From positions 1-18,540 of the forward strand of contig JALQPE010001451.1 of assembly GCA_030407315.1 (NCBI GenBank): a DNA stretch of 18,540 nt, in the 5' to 3' direction. Source of the stretch: Asparagopsis taxiformis. Taxonomy: Eukaryota; Rhodophyta; Florideophyceae; Bonnemaisoniales; Bonnemaisoniaceae. Shown in pieces: positions 1 through 6,772 of this stretch (positions are counted from its first letter, which is position 1; every line of letters starts with the position of its first letter). The notes beneath the pieces were generated by a model. It ran no database searches. It worked only from the letters and a program-made list of their open reading frames with translations, and was not told the DNA's origin. The position numbers and the translations under genes were made by a program.

Positions 1-177
1 CACCCCAAGTGATATTATATGTAAGTCCATGTATCTGATTTAATGGTTTGAAAATGCTCATATGGTTTCCCTTGTTTCCTTGTCTCTTCATTAATATTCC
101 TGATTCTCCCTCTCTCTATTCTAGTTCTTCTAGACTTATTATTTCTTTATAACTTTATCTGATTGGATCTTAATTCG
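1..177. promoter_or_regulatory. 5' flank of the kinesin gene
   Basis: No gene is seen in this stretch. It is A+T and pyrimidine rich and carries a TTATTATTT element at 136-144, about 35 nt before the kinesin ATG. Similar TATTATA/ATAATA elements lie shortly before most other starts in the window, so it may be a core promoter or initiator. An in-frame TGA at 160-162 closes the reading frame just upstream of the kinesin start. The first ~60 bases could be the end of a neighbouring gene, but nothing supports that. Confidence 0.35.
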
Positions 178-2370
178 ATGAAACCCAAGGGTAATGAGTC
201 AGTGAGGGTGGCTATCCGTGTGCGTCCTCTTAACAAGAGATAGTCATAGATGAACTCTCCTTTATGCATTGAGACTAAGGAGAACCTTCTAAGTATTAAG
301 AAGGATAGTGATGCTAAGGAGTTCATATTTGACTCAGTGTTCGACATGAACACCCGTCAGTAGACCATCTATGAGACTGTGGCCTACGGTTTAATGGAAA
401 ATGCACTAGAGGGGTACAATGGGACCATATTCGCCTATGGGCAGACAGGAGCAGGGAAAACATACACCATGGTGGGGGACTATCACGATGCCTAATATAA
501 GGGGATCATCCCTAGAGGGTTCTAGCACCTGATTACGGCTATCCACTCAGAGGCTGACAGAAAGTATGTGATGAGGGCATCATTCATAGAAATATACAAC
601 GAGGAAATCATGGACTTGTTGGAGGAGAAGACCAAGGGGAAAGCAGAGAAGAAAGATTTAAAGGAGGATCCCAATAGGGGGGTGTTCATCAAGGGACTGA
701 AGATGATACCCGTCAAGTCAGTCACTGAACTGTTCCAGATACTGGATTTCGGGAACAAGAACAGGACAGTCCATGCCACAGCCATGAATGCCACATCATC
801 CAGGTCACATGCCCTATTCACAGTCCATGTAGAGTCACTGGAAGGAGAGAAAGTGAAGGCATCCAAGATCAACCTAGTCGATCTAGCAGGGTCAGAGAGG
901 CAGAGCAAGACAGAAGCCACAGGAGACAGACTCAAAGAGGGAGCCAAAATCAACTTGTCACTAACTGCATTAGGAAATGTGATCAATGCACTGGTTGATG
1001 GCAAGAAGGGAGGACATATCCCATATAGGGATTCCAAATTAACCAGGTTACTCCAGGACTCACTGGGTGGGAACACCAAGACACTCATGATAGCCAGCAT
1101 ATCACCAGCAGCATTCAACTATGATGAAACACTCAGTACACTCAGGTACGCAGCCAGGGCCAGAAACATCAAGAACACACCCAAAATCAACGAGGATCCC
1201 AAGGATGCCATGATCAGAGAGTACATGGCCGAAATAGAAAAACTCAAGAAACAAATAGGGGCAGGGGGCACGGTCACCATGAGCGAAGACATGCTCAGCA
1301 CAGAAGAAATAGAAGAACTCAAACAAGCACAAGAAAGAGCAAAAGAAAAAGCAGACCAGAAAGACAGAGAATTACAACAGAAAGACGAAGAACTCAAGAT
1401 CATGCAGAGGAAAATACAGGAAATGGAAGGACTGGTACTCAAGAAAGAAGATATACCAGAAGAAATAACCAAGAGCAGGAAAATAAAGAAGAAAAAAATA
1501 ATGAAACAAGAAGAACTCAACGAACAGAAACTGGCTGAACTAGAACAAGAAGATGATGACATCATCAACAAAGACCCAGAGGAACTCATCAAGAATGAAG
1601 AGTCAGCAGAGAAGAAGAGCGATTATTGGAAGAGAGTAGCCAGGAGATTAAGAAAGAAACTGAGGGAAGCCATACAAGATAAGAAAGATCTGCAAGAAGA
1701 GTTCGAGAATGAAAGAGAGGATCTCAATTTAACCATCAGGCAGCTAGAGGGTGACCTATCATTCTACAGACAGATTGCATCGAAGTTCATGTCCGACAGC
1801 GATCTAGAAATAGTCAAAGCAGGGTCAACCTTCGACCAATAGAAGAGATAGTACACACTTCCCCCATTCCTAGTTCATTAAGAGCAGATTACCCTTCCAA
1901 AAGGATTAAAAAGACACCAAGTCGATGACTTATGGGAAGAGAAAAGGTCAAAAATAAAATTGGAGCTATTGCCTATTGATTTGCCCGATATTGAAGTGTC
2001 ATAGCATTCGATGAAGCCTGTTGAGTCACCTCCAAAAATGGGCAAGGCAAAGATTGGATCTCCTTTCATCCAAAACAGGAAATTATTCAAGATGAGAGAC
2101 TATAACGATCCGATATATCAGGAGAAAGAGTATGACCCATCAGCCAGCGATCGTATCTTCAGAAGGACCAACTTCAGAATAGCCGAGGACTCTAGATCCA
2201 AATCTAAAGATGGATCGAAGAGTAATCGCAGCAGCTCCAGAAGTACTAATCTCCAATATATAGAATTGTAACCCTTGAAGAACAAGAGTGGTCCAATCGA
2301 TGAAGTGGACAGGAGACCATCATCGAGGTCCAGAGGCAAGGACCGACTTGAACCGATTATCAAAAAGTGA
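178..2370 (+). CDS. Kinesin-2 family motor protein (KIF3-like)
   Basis: Complete 730-residue kinesin read with TAA/TAG as Gln. The motor domain is N-terminal (about residues 7-345): P-loop GQTGAGKT at 88-95, switch I SSRSH at about 207-211, switch II DLAGSE from 235. After the motor comes NEDPKDA (338-344), a neck signature of kinesin-2 (KIF3/FLA10) motors, then a long Lys/Glu-rich coiled coil (about 350-550) and a Ser/Arg-rich basic tail. By family knowledge, such motors drive anterograde intraflagellar transport as heterotrimers. The ATG at 178 is the first after an in-frame TGA at 160. In-frame TAG/TAA codons occur within the motor (e.g. 241, 247, 361), so the protein needs the altered code. 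The stop is TGA at 2368-2370, and no intron is needed. The 3' end converges on the B-box gene with a 25-bp gap. A heterodimeric KIF3A-like versus KIF3B-like assignment cannot be made. Confidence 0.95.
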
Positions 2371-2395
2371 TTGTGAAATCAATTATGGTTAAAAA

Positions 2396-3712
2396 TCAGA
2401 GAATGGTGACCTTGTCATTGTTCGAATTCAGACAAACACAGAATGACAATTGACTTATCTATTCCTCCTTGAGGAGCTTGAGACTAAGTGATACAGTCTT
2501 CCCATCACTTTTCCTTTTGAATCGAAGCTCTGGTACATCAAGTTCGACATCAATTTCATCTCCTGATTTCAGGTTGAATCCTTTCATGACAAGGTTCTCC
2601 TTGCCATCAGAGTGCGAATACAGGTATGAATTGGATGCCATCATGAACAAACCATGTCCTATCGGAGAGGCTACTTTAACCCATATTTACGTGCGAACTT
2701 GTACTTCTTGTTTTTGACAACATCTCTGATGCCTACTCCGAATCCAACACTCGCACTTACACTAACAATTTTGAATCTGATTGCCTGTTTCTTTTATCCT
2801 GTGTTCTCTAGGACCATGGCTATCTTTCCAAGGTTGGAATCTGTCTGCTTAGCTAGCTTAAGATCGTTCACCAGGACAATGCTCTTTCTGCCATAAAAGA
2901 TGCTTTACGGTTTATGTGATTGTGAGAAGGTATATTTGTCTGCCTTGATGACGACACTTCTTTCGGTCATGGCTGTTGATGGTCTGATGTTGCCCTTGGC
3001 TTCGAACACTTCGTTGAATAGTGCCACTGTGTCATCTCCTATCCGTTCTATGTTCCGTTTGAAGTTGGATATAGTTTCATCATATTTTTTGGACTTATCC
3101 AGTCCTTTTGAGTCGAGTGAATACTCATCTACCTATGTATCTCTGTCTACTTTTGTCTATTTTGACGATGGACAGCAGTCGTATGACTGCCATGTTGAGT
3201 TCTGCCAGTTGCTCTGGTGGTCTTGAGCACTCTACTATCGTCCTCTCTAGTTCTTTTTCCAGATTAACCTAGATCCATAATTATCATACTTCTGCTTCGA
3301 CTGCTGCCTTGAACTCCTGATAGTCCTTGATCAGCTGTTCTTCGCAGGCCATCACACTCTGGGATACCTCTTTGACGAATGTCTGTAACATGAACATGGT
3401 CTCTATGTGTGTTTCCTCTATTTTGGCGATGATCACCTGTGCCTTCTTCTCCCTCTCATCCATTTCTTCCTCCCTGACTGATTCCTTCTTCTTCTGCAGG
3501 AGGTCATCGGATTTGTTGATGACCATTTTGAGGGGTACCACATTGTGCCCTCTATGCTCTGCATTCTTGCACATCGAGCAGATGAGTCCCTTGTTGGAGC
3601 ACCCTGCATTCAGACATACTAGATTCAACATTTCTTGGGCGTGTTCCTTCTTCCTCAGGCACTTCGGGTACTGCACTTTGCCCAGATCCTCACTGTTCCT
3701 GCTGTGTTTCAT
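2396..3712 (-). CDS. TRIM-like B-box / coiled-coil / SPRY protein without RING
   Basis: Four exons (3712-3290, 3268-3151, 3128-2691, 2670-2396) joined over introns of 21, 22 and 20 nt give about 417 residues. Near the N-terminus a B-box zinc finger is visible: C18, H24, C33, C38, C45, C48, H53, H56. A Lys/Glu-rich coiled coil follows (about 65-190). The C-terminal part (about 250-400) looks like a SPRY/PHR beta-sandwich, with GHGLFMMASNSYLYSHSD and a later GDEIDVELD strand. No RING precedes the B-box, so ubiquitin-ligase activity is not expected from this chain. TRIM-like proteins act as scaffolds, so a binding role is inferred. Introns 2 and 3 restore frame; intron 1 removes an in-frame TGA. 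The standard-code stop TAG at 2459-2461 is read as Gln, and the stop is TGA at 2396-2398. It lies 73 bp downstream of the uS17m gene on the same strand. Confidence 0.85.
2671..2690 (-). other. Intron 3 of the B-box gene (20 nt)
   Basis: Starts GTAAAT and ends AAGTAG. Removal joins the two halves of the SPRY-like domain. A 17-nt version ending at the AAAG before TAG keeps the same frame, but the 20-nt YAG form matches the other introns of the window. Confidence 0.75.
3129..3150 (-). other. Intron 2 of the B-box gene (22 nt)
   Basis: Starts GTAGAC and ends GGTAG. Removing 22 nt shifts the frame from one that stops at TGA a few codons on into the frame that reads through to the SPRY-like domain. 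An earlier acceptor (18 nt) would not restore the frame. Confidence 0.75.
3269..3289 (-). other. Intron 1 of the B-box gene (21 nt)
   Basis: Starts GTATG and ends CTAG on the minus strand. Its length is a multiple of three, but it contains an in-frame TGA, the only stop in this code, so retention would truncate the protein after residue 142. Splicing continues the coiled coil in the same frame. Confidence 0.8.
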
Positions 3713-3785
3713 GATTGAGTTCTTTTATTAATAAGCAAGATCCAAATCTGATATAGGTTAGCAGTAGGAAATTGGTTAATGGGTA

Positions 3786-4214
3786 TCATAGCACATCCTT
3801 GGCTCTGGGATTCTCGTTGTCTTCTTCTTCTCTCTTTCTTTCTTCTTCTTCTTGTTTGAGTCTCTCTTCTTCGGCTAGTTGTTTCATTTCGGTGTAGTGC
3901 TCATCCCTTGGGAAGGGTTTGACTATGGCCTTGACATAGTAGGCCTTGGTATTGGACACTTTCTGACAGTTCTTGATGATAACTTTATCCCCAGTCACGC
4001 AGTAGTTCAGTTAGTCGTGTACCTGTTTGTTTTTATGGGAGTACAGCCACATTTGATACTTGTTATTCCATCTCTGGGCACTCACACGCACAGTCACAGT
4101 TTTGGGATTGACACCATGTTGGACCACAGTGCCGAATAACTCACTGCCAGAACCAGCCAACTTGACAGCACCCGTCCTGAGGGGAGTCAGGGAGTTCCAA
4201 ATTGATGAAGACAT
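3786..4214 (-). CDS. Mitochondrial small-subunit ribosomal protein uS17
   Basis: Single-exon gene for 142 residues. Residues about 25-98 align by eye with bacterial S17 across the whole OB-fold: GTVV, KTVTVRV, a KYQMW strand, HD-x-x-N, then TGDKVIIKNCQKVSNTKAYY, corresponding to the bacterial GDVV-EIRECRPLSKTK segment. S17 binds 16S-type rRNA early in small-subunit assembly. The bacterial type and the N-terminal extension suggest the mitochondrial ribosome; the targeting signal is inferred. The C-terminus is a charged Glu/Arg/Lys extension (about 105-142). The TAA inside HD-Q-L-N lies in a conserved strand, which is good evidence for TAA = Gln. The start is 35 bp after the methyltransferase stop on the same strand, so its promoter must be very short or overlap that gene. 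A TATAATA element sits at 4229-4240. Stop is TGA. Confidence 0.85.
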
Positions 4215-4249
4215 ACGCCACCCAACTTAAATATAATAAAGGAAAGAAG

Positions 4250-4955
4250 TCAAATCAAAGCATACATCTTAGGACAGTGCAAGTCAGATGGCCAGCCACC
4301 ATTAGACTACTACTCAACAACTGTCAAACCAGCTGCCTAAAATAGGTGGAGGTGGTCACGACGGTTACGGATATAGGAATAGTCATCCAAGTCCTATTCA
4401 GTATGGGAGTCAGACTCATTTTATTTCACCAAGATCATCCCATTAGGGTTCAGAGCCCTCTTGGATTTGATAAAGAACTCAATAGCATCCTCATTCTTCA
4501 ACTGAGCTAAGACCCATTGGATCCAAATACAGTCATATTTATGCTCATATCGGAACTCCTGAAGACCAGATGTATAAAATTGTCTGACTTTTGGGTTCTC
4601 TTTCAAGAGATCCTTAGCTGTGTTGATAAAATTGGAGCTCTGATCGACTAAGTCCACCTACTTTAGGGTACAAATACTGTCGTAAAGTAATTCTGGAGCA
4701 GCTATATAGTCACTCTTCCGATTCCTGCACCACAATCCAATGCTGTTTTCATGTTAACTGGGTATTTCAGTTTTATTCGATCCAGGAACTTAGATGATGC
4801 GGCTATGTCAACTTTGGAGTGTTTCCCAAAACCACTCATGACTCCATTGTAACTCTGTTCGCTTTTCTACTGTACTCTATGTTTGATACCTGCCAGAATT
4901 TATTTCCTAGCGAGTACCACTTGTTCTTAGATGAAGGTTCTTTCCCTTCACTCAT
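4250..4955 (-). CDS. Protein N-terminal (Xaa-Pro-Lys) methyltransferase, NTMT1-like
   Basis: Three exons (4955-4890, 4869-4678, 4657-4250) give 221 residues, the normal length for the family. Seen in order: WYSLGNKFWQ near the N-terminus, NGVMSGFG (before the SAM domain), the SAM-binding motif LDCGAGIGRVT at about 66-76, VDLVDQS (acidic strand-2 end), the family signature CIWIQWVLAQL, and a C-terminal PSDLHCPKMYALI matching the end of NTMT1. By family knowledge these enzymes use S-adenosylmethionine to methylate the alpha-amino group of proteins exposed after Met removal (histone-like and ribosomal substrates). Both introns are needed to join conserved blocks. The ATG at 4955 is the first in frame after an upstream TGA. 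In-frame TAG/TAA occur in each half. Stop TGA is at 4250-4252. It is divergent from the DHHC gene across 192 bp. Confidence 0.9.
4658..4677 (-). other. Intron 2 of the methyltransferase gene (20 nt)
   Basis: Starts GTATTTG and ends AAGTAG. Its removal joins the SAM motif exon to VDLVDQSSNF exactly where the acidic motif of the family belongs. Confidence 0.85.
4870..4889 (-). other. Intron 1 of the methyltransferase gene (20 nt)
   Basis: Starts GTATCAAAC and ends GTACAG. A 23-nt alternative (4867-4889) ending in the following TAG keeps the same frame and would drop one Gln. Either joins KFWQ to the SYNGVMSGFG block. Confidence 0.75.
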
Positions 4956-5147
4956 TGATAAGTATGGTTAGTCTGAATTATAAATAAGTTCATCTGATAA
5001 TAGTGACAGTGTTGAATCAGCATTGCCATTGATTGAATATGTTTTGAGTTTCTCTTTTACCCTCTCCTTCTTCTTTCTTCCTCTTCGTTGTGTTGTCTGA
5101 TGATATTCATAACTGCCTGATAATAGATAATATCAGTGGAGTATTGA
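4956..5147. promoter_or_regulatory. Divergent promoter region, methyltransferase / DHHC
   Basis: The 192 bp between the two divergent starts must hold both promoters. It contains ATAATA-type elements at about 4977-4990 and 5119-5134 and a pyrimidine-rich stretch at about 5045-5095. A short minus-strand reading frame from ATG at 5110 overlaps the methyltransferase ATG; it looks like chance. Confidence 0.45.
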
Positions 5148-5971
5148 ATGACCAACCGGGAAGTGTCCCTGAATAAGCTAATAAACCCGCACTTCGTGGG
5201 TGTGATTGTGTTCATTGTGTGCAACTATGCAGTGTTCGTGTACGCCTACCTGATTGACCTGCACCCGTCCTGGATGATCCCTGCTCTGGTGGTGTTCCAT
5301 CTGCTGTTCCTCATGTTGCTGTGGAGCATGGTCAAGTCCATAATTGGTGACCCGGGTAGAGTGCCTATCTACTGGGGCTTTTTCGCCTAGGAGGCTGACA
5401 ACCGCAGGAGGAGGTACTGCCTGCTGTGCCACAGTTTTAAACCTGAAAGGTACTCATTCAAATATTCAGGTGCCATCACTGCTCCACCTGCCAACGATGT
5501 GTCCTCAACATGGACCACCACTGCCCCTGGATCTCCAACTGTGTCGGATTCGCCAATAGGAAATTCTTCATGCTCTTCCTGTTCTACATCATAGCCACAC
5601 TCATCTTCTGCATCGCTGTCGAAACCATACTCCTAGTCCAAGAACTCATAGGCATATTCAACGGCAGTCAACCCCTAGAAGTACTCACCTTTGTCAGAGG
5701 AGTAGGACTCATCACCCAGATATCCTTCCTGGTAGTCATATCCCTGTTCTTCAAGTTTCATGTCGAACTGGTGCTATCAAATTCATCAACCCTGGACAAC
5801 CTAGAAAGGCAGAGAAATCCCAATGTTGGACCCAATGTCTATGATGTTGGCCCCTATGAGAATTTCACGCAAGTATTCGGGACCAGTGCAATCATGTGGC
5901 CATTCCCCATCACCAGCAACTCCTCACAGAAAGCCAATGGAGTGGTCTGGCCTCGTGCAACCTTAGGCTGA
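5148..5971 (+). CDS. DHHC-type protein S-acyltransferase (palmitoyltransferase)
   Basis: Two exons (5148-5449, 5470-5971) encode 267 residues. Two membrane segments (about 13-33 and 40-62) precede the Cys-rich domain, which reads [20 protein letters not shown] and the catalytic DHHCPW (116-121, Cys119), then [11 protein letters not shown]. Two more membrane segments follow (about 133-155 and 178-200), then a TTxE-like STLDNLE and the PaCCT-like motif [16 protein letters not shown]. The family transfers palmitate to cysteines of membrane-associated proteins via an acyl-Cys intermediate. The 20-nt intron splits the zinc-binding CHHC block, which is only complete after splicing. The start is directly preceded by an in-frame TGA (5145-5147). 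One in-frame TAG (about 5388) reads as Gln. The last codons (from 5964) are the left edge of the downstream tandem duplication. Two acylation-motif proteins lie elsewhere in the window, but no link is shown. Confidence 0.93.
5450..5469 (+). other. Intron of the DHHC gene (20 nt)
   Basis: Starts GTACTC and ends TTCAG. It is the clearest intron here: its removal restores the invariant CHHCSTC zinc-binding block and joins two frames. Without it the DHHC motif is in another frame from the N-terminus. Confidence 0.93.
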
Positions 5972-6056
5972 TTTTAGGATTTTAACTATATCTATCACTA
6001 ACAATTCTCAATAAGAAGCCTCAATCAATATGGTGAAATCAATCAAAAAGAGTGCA

Positions 6057-6560
6057 TCAGTTCGGGTATGAGTATGCCAGAATGCGGCAGAGATCCTTGT
6101 AGTTGAACTCATGTCCAATTTTGAGATTATTTTGCTCCAAGAATTCAAGAAATTGTTCCACTTCTGTCTCATTGAACTTTTCTCCAAACTCTGTAAGGTA
6201 CTTCTTTGCTCCTGTTGCTGACATTTTGTAGCTTCGTTCTCCTTCCGAATGCGACCCAGTTTCGCTATTCAATCCTTCAAATGCTTCCATGAGTTCCTCT
6301 TCGATGTTCTGTTCTTTTTTACGTTGCAGGATGACTGCCATAGCATCGCTGAACAGCACTTCACCCTTTTCAGAGGCATCTAAGGTCTATCGAATATCCT
6401 GCAATTCATTTTCGGTAGGGCAATGGCCGAGGCCTCTCAGAAAATCGGGAAAGTCTCCGATGCTGATCTTTCCAGAGTCTTCCTTATCGAAAACTGAAAA
6501 CAGTTCTTGGTATACGATAAGTTCCTCCTTTGGCAGGTTTTCCATTGTAGGGGTTTCCAT
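6057..6560 (-). CDS. EF-hand calcium-binding protein, calmodulin/centrin-like
   Basis: Single-exon gene for 167 residues. One clear EF-hand loop lies at residues 25-36 (D-K-E-D-S-G-K-I-S-I-G-D). It has Asp at position 12 instead of the usual Glu, which commonly weakens or alters Ca2+ binding. The other EF-like helices (TENELQDIRQTLDASEKGEV, the ETEVEQFLEFL region, and YKDLCRILAYSYPN at the end) resemble calmodulin-superfamily hands without complete loops, like myosin light chains. A regulatory light-chain or centrin-type role is inferred. ATG at 6560 is preferred over an upstream in-frame ATG (6581) because the duplicated copy keeps only the former. One in-frame TAG (about 6388) reads as Gln. 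Stop TGA at 6057-6059. It converges on the DHHC gene with an 85-bp gap and is divergent from the Cys-module gene. Confidence 0.85.
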
Positions 6561-6772
6561 AGAAAATAATAAAAGAATCATCAATCTCTGAAATCTAAGA
6601 AAAAGACTCAAGTGAGGATGAGTTTATCACTATTATTAAGTCTCGATACACTTTCTTTATTCTTAAGTTCTTGCTATTTTTCAAGCATTCCCCCAAAATC
6701 AGCCTAAATCGAAGCTTAAATCTCGAGTGTATTAATCGAAAAGAAGTCAGAATTGCAAATAATAGATAAAGA
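6561..6772. promoter_or_regulatory. Divergent promoter region of duplication copy 1
   Basis: The 212 bp between the EF-hand and Cys-module starts. Parts survive in copy 2: GAAAATAATAAA next to the EF-hand start, two AATCGAA elements (about 6707 and 6734), and an ATAATAGATAAAG element ending one base before the Cys-module ATG. Conservation after otherwise strong divergence suggests these are promoter or initiator elements. Confidence 0.5.

Noticed and set aside
522..1592. Long minus-strand open frames opposite the kinesin gene
   Set aside because: Shadow frames of a Lys/Glu-rich coding strand (Ser/Phe-rich complements); the kinesin motor is unambiguous.
2469..3731. Plus-strand open frames across the B-box gene
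   Set aside because: Complement of the minus-strand gene; no domain, and the minus strand gives B-box, coiled coil and SPRY-like blocks across proper introns.
4952..5110. Minus-strand frame of about 52 codons overlapping the methyltransferase ATG
   Set aside because: Low complexity Arg/Glu start, no homology seen; frames of this size are expected by chance when TGA is the only stop. It could act as a uORF but nothing supports it.
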